A stretch of 64,000 bases of DNA. Source: Branchiostoma floridae (lineage: Eukaryota; Chordata; Leptocardii; Amphioxiformes; Branchiostomatidae). Position 1 is the stretch's first letter, and each line of letters opens with the position of its first letter. The stretch lies in NCBI RefSeq assembly GCF_000003815.2, contig NC_049992.1:233073-297072 (forward strand). The letters run 5' to 3'. The notes under the pieces are model-generated. The model saw only the letters and a program-made list of their open reading frames with translations, made no database searches and was not told the origin of the DNA. Made by a program: the position numbers and the translations under genes. Shown here piece after piece: positions 55,529 to 64,000 of this stretch.

Positions 55529-56405
55529 GGTCATTCCACCAACCTGGATATACATGTAGTTATAACAATGTGCTTATCCTTACCATCATAGATAGTGGTG
55601 CGTACCTAAACCCATATTCAGGTTCAGGTCCGGATTCAAGTCCAGCAGTTCAGGTTCAGGTCTGAACCCATAATTGCGTATTATGTGCGCTAAGAAAGTT
55701 TTCTTTTTTAAGGGGGAGGGGGGTGCATATAAAATTGCATGTTAGCATGAATTGAAATGCAATGTGAAAAATACATGAAACTTATATACAGCCAGTGTAA
55801 ACACAAAATGTTTTTGGCTTTTTCCAGTGCAAATTTCACTGTCTATGGAAGGTTTTAGATGGGTTAGAACAAGAAAAGGGGAAAAAAATATCAGATAGCT
55901 TTTTGCAAGTCCGGACTCTCAAGTCCGGACATTTAGGATTTTTTTTTTTTGGACTTGGACCTAAACATTTTTAGGTCCAATTCAAGACCGGGCTTTAGGT
56001 ACGCACCACTAATCATAGCGTCGTGTTTATTATCATATCATATTTCAGTAAATATGAATATCATGCACGTCTGGACATAGACATCATTTTATATAGAAGT
56101 TGGTGTTCTTTACCAATAATAATATTACGATAACAGGCGTGACGTTGATGATTGTTACTTCATGGGTTATCCCAAGTCTTGTACATTTAAGAGATTTGAA
56201 GAATAACCGAAGCATTCCATCCTCTAACCTTTCTGCATTTTTTTTCAGAATTATGGTTGCCAGTTTGGAATTCAGACAACATGTTATAAATCCCCAGGTT
56301 ATGTGCTGTTTGCATTACAACGTTTTTTTTTATGTGGTGGTCTTTTTATTTGGTATGCTTGGTTTCATTAGAGTTAATATCTAATATTAATATTAGAGTT
56401 AATAT
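55529..56405. other. 5' flank of gene F, no gene seen
   Basis: An acceptor-like TATATCCAG lies 12-20 bp upstream of the start codon region, so a 5' untranslated exon may be further right. A short imperfect palindrome of AAGTCCGGAC units lies at about 55910-55935. No coding exon is recognised. Confidence 0.4.
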
Positions 56406-56856
56406 NNNNNNNNNNNNNNNNNNNNNNNNNNNNNNNNNNNNNNNNNNNNNNNNNNNNNNNNNNNNNNNNNNNNNNNNNNNNNNNNNNNNNNNNNNNNNNN
56501 NNNNNNNNNNNNNNNNNNNNNNNNNNNNNNNNNNNNNNNNNNNNNNNNNNNNNNNNNNNNNNNNNNNNNNNNNNNNNNNNNNNNNNNNNNNNNNNNNNNN
56601 NNNNNNNNNNNNNNNNNNNNNNNNNNNNNNNNNNNNNNNNNNNNNNNNNNNNNNNNNNNNNNNNNNNNNNNNNNNNNNNNNNNNNNNNNNNNNNNNNNNN
56701 NNNNNNNNNNNNNNNNNNNNNNNNNNNNNNNNNNNNNNNNNNNNNNNNNNNNNNNNNNNNNNNNNNNNNNNNNNNNNNNNNNNNNNNNNNNNNNNNNNNN
56801 NNNNNNNNNNNNNNNNNNNNNNNNNNNNNNNNNNNNNNNNNNNNNNNNNNNNNNNN
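56406..56856. other. Assembly gap (451 N)
   Basis: The run of 451 N is directly followed by sequence that resembles the flank of the 47-bp minisatellite, so the gap probably falls in repeat. Confidence 0.95.
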
Positions 56857-57917
56857 GAAAAAATGTTTAAGACTCAAAACGAACCATTTTCCTTGTGCAA
56901 AGCACTAAATGTAAGTGCATAAATTTGTTATTGCTTTTGGCATTTGGGGAGTTTGGTAAAAAAAACTGTGAACGAATTCGTGCGATACTTTCTCACCCAT
57001 GTACCATTTTCATAAAAATCAGTCAGCTGGTACATACAAAAAATCAAACCCAGACTTATCATAACATTGCTTTTTTATATTCATATATATTTCACTAGAA
57101 AAGGGAGTGGGTGGTTTTTGGCCTGTACAGTACAAAAAGTTTATAAAGATCTATAAAATGGTAATGTGCGAACGTAGCTGCAACAAAGACTAGAAACAAA
57201 AAGAAGTACAGTTTGCTTGGTGGCAGAGCCACAGGCTAGTTAACTAGTAATAACAAGAGCGCAACTGTAGTTTTCTCTGTGACTAAGGCTAGTTCACTAG
57301 TGACTACATGTGCTCAGTTTGCCAGGTGACGGAGCCTAGTTCACTAGTGTTTACAAGTGCGCCGTTTGCTCGATGTCAGACGCAAATTCAATAATGCTAT
57401 TTCATACTCACCAGTGGACTTCAATGGTAGTGACTCACAGTCCTTCTCGCTTTATCAGGACTCAGAACCCAACAACACAACTGTGATATTTGGTTCTCTC
57501 AGTAGACAGAGTTCACTCCTGGTGTCAGTTTACTTTAAAAACTATTCAAGACTCAAGACGAACCATTTCGCTGATGCCTAGAACTAAATGTCAATGCTGC
57601 ATGACTTTGATATTGCTTATTGGTATACTGGAAATTTAGTAAATAAATCCCTTGACCTTGTCCAAAACTGTATACTAATCCGTGCGATACTTTCTCTCCC
57701 ATGTACCATAAGTTAATCTTTAAAAAAACAGTCTGCTGGTACAGAAAAAAAAAGAAGATTGAAAAACGTCACCAAACTCAGACTTATCATAAAATTGCTC
57801 CTTATATTCATATATCTTTCACTAGACAAAGGAGTGGGTTGTTTTTGCTCGTACAGAACAAACATGTTTGTAAAATGGTAGTGTGCGAACATAGCTGCAA
57901 TAAAGAATAAAAAGAAG
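56857..57917. repeat. Minisatellite-associated flank units and short 47-bp array
   Basis: Segments at about 56860-56920, 57379-57600 and 60060-60330 are related (CTATTTCATACTCACCAG, then TTATTCAAGAC-like text with ACGAACCATTT). Between the first two lies a short, diverged run of the 47-bp unit (about 57205-57378). The order flank, array, flank, array, flank suggests a repeated element that carries the minisatellite internally. Confidence 0.65.
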
Positions 57918-60060
57918 TGCTGTTTGCTTGGTGGTAGAGTCAGAGGCTAGTTAACTAGTGAATACAAGTGCGCAGTTTGCTCGGTGACAGTGGCTAGTTA
58001 ACTAGTGAATACAAGTGCGCAGTTTGCTCGGTGACAGTGGCTAGTTCACTAGTGATTACAAGTGCGCAGTTTGCTCGGTGACCACAGTGGCTAGTTCACT
58101 AGTGATTACAAGTGCGCAGTTTGTTCGGTGACAGTGGCTAGTTCATTAGTGATTACAAGTGCGCAGTTTGCTCGGTGACAGTGGCTAGTTCACTAGTGAC
58201 CACAAGCGCGCAGTTTGCTCGGTGACAGTGGCTAGTTAACTAGTGATTACAAGTGCGCAGTTTGCTCGGTGACAGTGGCTAGTTCACTAGTGATTACAAG
58301 TGCGCAGTTTGCTCGGTGACAGTGGCTAGTTAACTAGTGAATACAAGTGTTCAGTTTGCTCGGTGACAGTGGCTAGTTAACTAGTGATTACAAGTGCGCA
58401 GTTGCTCGGTGACAGTGGCTAGTTAACTAGTGAATACAAGTGCGCAGTTTGCTCGGTGACAGTGGCTAGTTAACTAGTGAATACAAGTGTTCAGTTTGCT
58501 CGGTGACAGTGGCTAGTTGACTAGTGATTACAAGTGCGCAGTTTACTCGGTGACAGTGGCTAGTTGACTAGTGAATACAAGTGCGCAGTTTGCTCGGTGA
58601 CAGTGGCTAGTTAACTAGTGAATACAAGTGCGCAGTTTGCTCGGTGACAGTGGCTAGTTCACTAGTGAATACAAGTGCGCAGTTTGCTCGGTGACAGTGG
58701 CTAGTTAACTAGTGAATACAAGTGCGCAGTTTGCTCGGTGACAGTGGCTAGTTGACTAGTGATTACAAGTGCGCAGTTGCTCGGTGACAGTGGCTAGTTA
58801 ACTAGTGAATACAAGTGCGCAGTTTGCTCGGTGACAGTGGCTAGTTCACTAGTGAATACAAGTGCGCAGTTTGCTCGGTGACAGTGGCTAGTTCACTAGT
58901 GAATACAAGTGCGCAGTTGCTCGGTGACAGTGGCTAGTTCATTAGTGATTACAAGTGCGCAGTTTGCTCGGTGACAGTGGCTAGTTCACTAGTGATTACA
59001 AGTGCGCAGTTTGCTCGGTGACAGTGGCTAGTTCACTAGTATTACAAGTGCGCAGTTTGCTCGGTGACAGAGACTAGTTCACTAGTGATTACAAGTCCGC
59101 TGTTTGCTCGGTGACAGTGGCTAGTTCACTAGTGATTACAAGTGCGCTGTTTGCTCGGTGTGAGAGTCTAGTTCACTAGTGATTACAAGTGCACAGTTTG
59201 CCCTGTGACAGAGGCTAGTTCACTAGTGATTACAAGTGCGCAGTTTGCCCTGTGACAGTGGCTAGTTCACTAGTGATTACAAGTGCGCAGTTTGCTCAGT
59301 GACAGTGGCTAGTTCACTAGTGATTACAAGTGCGCAGTTTGCTCGGTGACAGTGGCTAGTTCACTAGTGATTACAAGTGCGCAGTTTGCTCAGTGACAGT
59401 GGCTAGTTCACTAGTGATTACAAGTGCGCAGTTTGCTCGGTGACAGTGGCTAGTTCACTAGTGATTACAAGTGCGCAGTTTGCTCGGTGACAGTGGCTAG
59501 TTCACTAGTGATTACAAGTGCGCAGTTTGCTCGGTGACAGTGGCTAGTTAACTAGTGATTACAAGTGCGCAGTTTGCTCGGTGACGGAGCCTAGTTCACT
59601 AGTGATTACAAGTGCGCAGTTTGCTCGGTGACAGTGACTAGTTAACTAGTGATTACAAGTGCGCAGTTTGCTCGGTGACAATGGCTAGTTAACTAGTGAA
59701 TACAAGTGCGCAGCTTGCTCGGTGACAGTGGTTAGTTAACTAGTGATTACAAGTGCGCAGTTTGCTCGGTGACAGTGGCTAGTTCACTAGTGATTACAAG
59801 TGCGCAGCTTGCTCGGTGACAGTGGCTAGTTCACTAGTGATTACAAGTGCGCAGTTTGCTCGGTGACAGTGGCTAGTTAACTAGTGATTACAAGTGCGCA
59901 GTTTGCTCGGTGACAGTGGCTAGTTCACTAGTGATTACAAGTGCGCAGCTTGCTCGGTGACAGTGGCTAGTTCACTAGTGATTACAAGTGCGCAGTTTGC
60001 TCGGTGACAGTGGTTAGTTAACTAGTGATTACAAGTGCGCAGTTTGCTCGGTGACAGTGG
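57918..60060 (+). repeat. 47-bp minisatellite, about 45 units
   Basis: Each unit contains CTCGGTGACAGTGGCTAGTT, then the palindrome CTAGTTAACTAG (or CTAGTTCACTAG), then TACAAGTGCGCAGTTTG. Sub-variants (AACTAGTGAAT against CACTAGTGATT) are interspersed in small blocks. A few units lack two bases (GCAGTTGCTCGG). No gene is present. Confidence 0.95.
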
Positions 60061-60330
60061 CAGATTCAGTAATGCTATTTCACACTCACCAGAGGACTCC
60101 TATGTGGTAGTGTGCCACAGTCCTCCTCGCTTTATCAGAACCCAAACCTCAAAGACACGATTTCGGTATTTGATTCTGGGCAGACAAGATTCGTTTCTAG
60201 TATCGGTTGCCTGTAATGAATTATTCAAGACACAGAACGAACGATTTTGCAGGTGCCTTACATCGAATGTAGATGCATTGATATGTCATCACTTGTTGGT
60301 ATGTTGGAAGTATAGTGAATAAAGTACTTG

Positions 60331-60788
60331 TCTGAACTATCGTGTACTTCATTCTGACACAATTTTTTTATTGTTTCTGTGTTATATCCCATCATTTCTT
60401 AATCAAAAACATGAACTTGCCCGAGCACGTTTGTCAACAACATCAGACAAGTGAAATGTCAGGTTCCTGAATAAACATCAATACACCACCGCGTCACGTA
60501 AAGTTTCTTTGTCGCCATTTTGGTTTTAAAAATTTGATCAAACATCTGGGTACATTTTTCTTAGCTGTTTCCTGATAATGTATAAGAGATAAGTGATCAG
60601 TAACTAAACTTTTTCGTTGACATTAGGTAAGCACGGGTTTGACAATACTTTATCTCCAAAGTCACATTTTCCAAAAAGCAGTCTGCTCGTAGAGAAAAAA
60701 AAAATATTGTAAAACGTCACCAAGCTCTTACATAAAAGCAAAGGCAGCCATACCCGAGACTCATCAAGATACGTTATGCATATTTATA
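60331..60788. other. Right flank of the minisatellite, no gene seen
   Basis: Nothing coding is recognised between the minisatellite flank and the gap. Some wording (CAGTCTGCTCGTAGAGAAAA) echoes 57730-57750, so it belongs to the same repeated element. Confidence 0.4.
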
Positions 60789-60888
60789 NNNNNNNNNNNN
60801 NNNNNNNNNNNNNNNNNNNNNNNNNNNNNNNNNNNNNNNNNNNNNNNNNNNNNNNNNNNNNNNNNNNNNNNNNNNNNNNNNNNNNNNN
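60789..60888. other. Assembly gap (100 N)
   Basis: The run of 100 N lies at the left border of the inverted arm, so the duplication breakpoint itself is not visible. Confidence 0.95.
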
Positions 60889-63800
60889 TATCCTTCGGTA
60901 GTAAAAAAAAGGCGATACTTTAATTGAACATAAAATAATGCTAGGTTATGGAGAAAAGACCCATCTACCACAAAATTAACTCAAACCTTTTCCGTAAAGT
61001 GGGTGCAGCGAAATCAGATTTCTAGGCTTCTTTCAGGATTGGCTCCTGTACTTGTGGGCAGCTTGGTACACAAGTAACATGTCGTGGGTAGCTTGACACA
61101 TCCCCTTTTCTCTCCTTTTATCTTGTATGTTCTTTGAAATGTTGAAAAAAAGGTGAAAAAACCCTCTGGCCTCTCTTGTCTAGTTTTCTTCCTTTTTTTT
61201 CATTTTGTTACACCCCAATTTAAAACGGGCAATGTTACTTCATGTTTTAGACGACGCGGAGACCGGCTTGCGGGGCCGTCTAACTCGTGCCTACCGCTGG
61301 GTGGCAGAGAAAGTGGGAAAGCTAAGTAGGTCGGCAAGTTAGTACTTTTATTTGATTGTTATGTATCATCGTGTTGTGTAACTATTTATCATTACATTAT
61401 ATATTATGATGATGATATTGTTATATAATATATACATGTTGCATTCGTTTAGGAAGGGTAGGCATCCACTGTAAACAATATTGAGTGAAATACAATGCAA
61501 TCTCTACAACTGGATAAAAAACGGAGATTTACGTCCGGACGTTTCGAGTGACATCCATCACTCTTCTTCAGCGCCATGGATGTCACTTGAAACTGTCCGG
61601 AAATAAATCTGTCTGAATGTATATTGTATTATTACATTGTGTTATACATACTATCGTGTTATACTATTCTGTATCATAATTATCGTATAATTTACTATAT
61701 TACATTCATCATTGACCTGAAGTATCATTTGCACCTCGATCTCTAAGACTGCCTATAGTAATCTATAGTATATAGTATCTGTAGTCTATGATATAGTATC
61801 TCTCTATAGTGACAGAAGCTGATGGTTCCTTTGTACCCTCAGTACTATGATGGGCTGTAAAGTTATTTTTGAATTCAGTTAGTAAATGATTGTTACTTTA
61901 CCACAATGGCAAAATTTTATCTAATCATTGTTGAAATCTTAAAACCTTGTGTAATCATGCATCAATGTTAATGGATTCTGAATCATGTATAATTTCTAAT
62001 GTATTTTATGGAACTCCAAAAAGCAGTTACTCAAGCAACTGGATATGCTTTTGGACAGATGTTTCAGATAGTATCCACTATTTTTTGTCAGTGACCTGGT
62101 ATGCAACTATATGAGTTTTGATTTACTTTGCTTCATATAAATGTTGCTTGCCATACCAATCTGTAACAAAGCTGAATCTGAACCTTATGTACTACCATTG
62201 TATTCTGCTAGAGAACGGGCTGCGTGGCCGTCTTACTCGCGCTTACGATTGGATGGCAGAGAAAGTGAGAAAGGCTGACTCTACAAGTGGGTACTTTTGT
62301 TTGTATTGTTATGTTGTAATATTTCAATTTATTTCAACTGATACATAACGCTAGTTCACCTTTATCAGCGAGGTAACCTACATCCATTTCTTTAAAAAAA
62401 AACGGTATTTAGGGACAGCAAGTCAACGGACAGTGGTTTCAAACTGCAGTATTGTAAAAAATATAGCAAGTTGAAACCACCATCGAATGTCACTATGGTT
62501 ACTGGTAAAGTTGGACAAACACTCTGGGGTATTAGACTACATAATGCGGCAAGTAGCAGGACAGAACAGGGTGCTGGTCACCATAAAGATAAATGTGTTT
62601 GAGGAAGAATTAACAGATCAGTAGGCTAAACCATTTGAAGGTGAAAATTATGTATTTCCTTGCAAATGTCTCGTATAATATTGTATTATCATATGATCTA
62701 TAATAATAACATGTCATGCAACCACCACACCATTGTTTCAGACCAAGTGAAAGAGAACGGTTTCCGAGGCCGTCTTACCCGTGCCTACCGCTGGGTGGCA
62801 GAGAAAGTGTCATGGTCTCGTCTGTTTAGTGTTTTCAAGACGACTATTGTCATGGCAACGTTGATCATTCTTCTGGTGCATCTGAACTCCCCACATCCAG
62901 GACTGCAGCCGGTTCGTTGCTATTTCTCTGTGTCTTGATCTTACAGCAAAACTTTCCCATTGCAACAGTGTAAAACACCCTCTTGAAAAGTCTGCTACTT
63001 TTTGATAGATTTAAAAACTGTGTTTTTGGAGGCCATTAAAGAAAAGAAATAAGTAATGGGTAAGAAAGGAAATTTTTGTGTTTAGAATAGTGAATACATT
63101 GATTGTAGAATCATTCTTACTAAAACTAAAACATTTTCAGATCAATAAAGAAAAACAAAAACGATGCATTTTTTTCGATACAGCCGGATTACCGATCCTC
63201 GACAAGTCGACCAGACGGCCAAATATCCATCCTTGAGGAACACCCCGACCAAAATACTTCACAAGCCGACCATCCAGGCAACCACGCATCGACTGCTGAC
63301 CATCTGCTCAACATCAGTCGTCTTGAAGACAAAGTGTCCGCCCTCGAGGACCGCCTTGACAACCGCTCAGCTCTAAACATACTTCTGGAAGACCACATAA
63401 CATCCATGGAGAACCAGCAGAAGAACGACCGTGAACGTAACAGTCGCCTCGGGGACCAAGTATCAACCCTTGAAGAAAGTCTCAGCAGTCAATCTGCACT
63501 GGTCAGTCGCCTCAAAGGCCAGATGTCTACCCTGGAGAAACAGCGCAAGAACCACCAAGCACAGGCCAGCCGTCTGCAAGACCGAGTAGCAACCCTTGAG
63601 GAACAACGCAAGAACGACGACCGTACCCAAAGCGCTGGCTCGGAGAACCATCGAGCGACCCTTAAACAACACTCCGACCTGCTGAAAAGCATACAGGAAC
63701 AGATATCGTCATTTGGACAGAACCTCCAGCAGGAGCAGAAGCTTCGCATTCAGCTGGAAGAAGCTGTTGCCCAACTACCGACAGGAAACAGCGACCTCCC

Positions 63801-64000
63801 CAAGGGAACAGGGAATGGAGGTTCGTTTGTAATGACAATGAACATTATTGCATATCCATTACGGGCTAAATACATTGAGTTATATGACTGAAATGACAGT
63901 GCTGTTGAGGGTTTGCGTTATATTCCATTTGAATCTACAGCCTCTGTCCTTTTCTTGAGACATGTTGGACAAATTCACATAATAAAAACTGGTGTGTTAC
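60889..64000. repeat. Inverted segmental duplication arm (E unit)
   Basis: This stretch is the reverse complement of about 43580-47860 in the D unit, through exons, introns and the palindromic element at 61500-61612, and is close to the B unit as well. It lacks the about 160-bp array present on the other arm. It continues past the window edge, ending inside the 56-bp repeat element (AAAACTGGTGTGTTAC). Confidence 0.85.
61251..63820 (+). CDS. Gene E: partial plus-strand family member (modules, membrane helix, coiled coil)
   Basis: Exons 61251-61337, 62212-62286, 62742-62911 and 63184-63820 are in frame with proper acceptors and donors (969 bases, 323 codons). They encode two free RLTRAYRWVAEKV-like modules, the third module with the membrane helix (MATLIILLVHL), and an intact coiled coil. 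The last exon ends in phase 1 at GTTCGT, ready for a PAN or FAMeT exon beyond 64000. Exon 1 is not found between gene F and 61250; its expected place is occupied by the gap and minisatellite. Either exon 1 is in the gap, another promoter is used, or the gene lost its 5' end. Confidence 0.7.

Noticed and set aside
56332-56922. Open frames spanning the N run
   Set aside because: They consist almost wholly of unknown bases.
57918-60060. Regular 47-bp array as a possible CRISPR
   Set aside because: Units are contiguous with no unique spacers, and the context is a eukaryotic intron-rich genome without cas genes.

Overview
The window looks like animal nuclear DNA, most likely a lancelet (Branchiostoma). 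This is inferred from small phase-1 exons with GT-AG introns, dense DNA-transposon, SINE-like and non-LTR debris, and domain shuffling; there is no species marker. Three runs of N (47858-47957, 56406-56856, 60789-60888) mark assembly gaps.

The main content is a cluster of related multi-exon genes for modular type II membrane proteins. Four copies lie head-to-tail on the minus strand in units of about 12-13 kb: A (13302 down to 862), B (26205 down to about 16631), C (38119 down to 29133) and D (50946 down to 41070). A fifth, E, is a 5'-incomplete copy on the plus strand (61251 to 63820) that continues past the right edge. The shared plan is: a proline-rich cytoplasmic exon with repeated NWPQDYIYP units; two to four small exons each carrying an RLTRAYRWVAEKV-like module; a transmembrane segment fused to the last module; a heptad coiled-coil stalk; then interchangeable phase-1 C-terminal domains. 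A and D carry PAN/apple plus a two-exon FAMeT (PF12248-like) domain. C has FAMeT only. B has an F5/8 type C (discoidin) domain instead, plus a scar where its PAN exon was deleted. The fixed inner part with variable outer part suggests a diversifying recognition-receptor cluster; the function is inferred.

Between D and E lies a different gene, F (55528 down to 53126). It is also a predicted type II membrane protein, with three NPxY motifs in the cytoplasmic tail, a Thr/Pro-rich stalk and a C-terminal hevein-like (type 1 chitin-binding) domain. A broken copy of its last exon is followed by a nested pair of inverted-repeat elements. A 47-bp minisatellite of about 45 copies fills 57918-60060.

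The duplicated units allow several events to be read directly by comparing copies: precise element insertions with empty sites, an inverted element spacer, a probable intron gain in the C coiled coil, a one-base frameshift in D, and an inverted arm (60889-64000) matching the D unit. Splice sites were assigned by eye from GT/AG, phase continuity and agreement among copies. No transcript evidence or database search was available.
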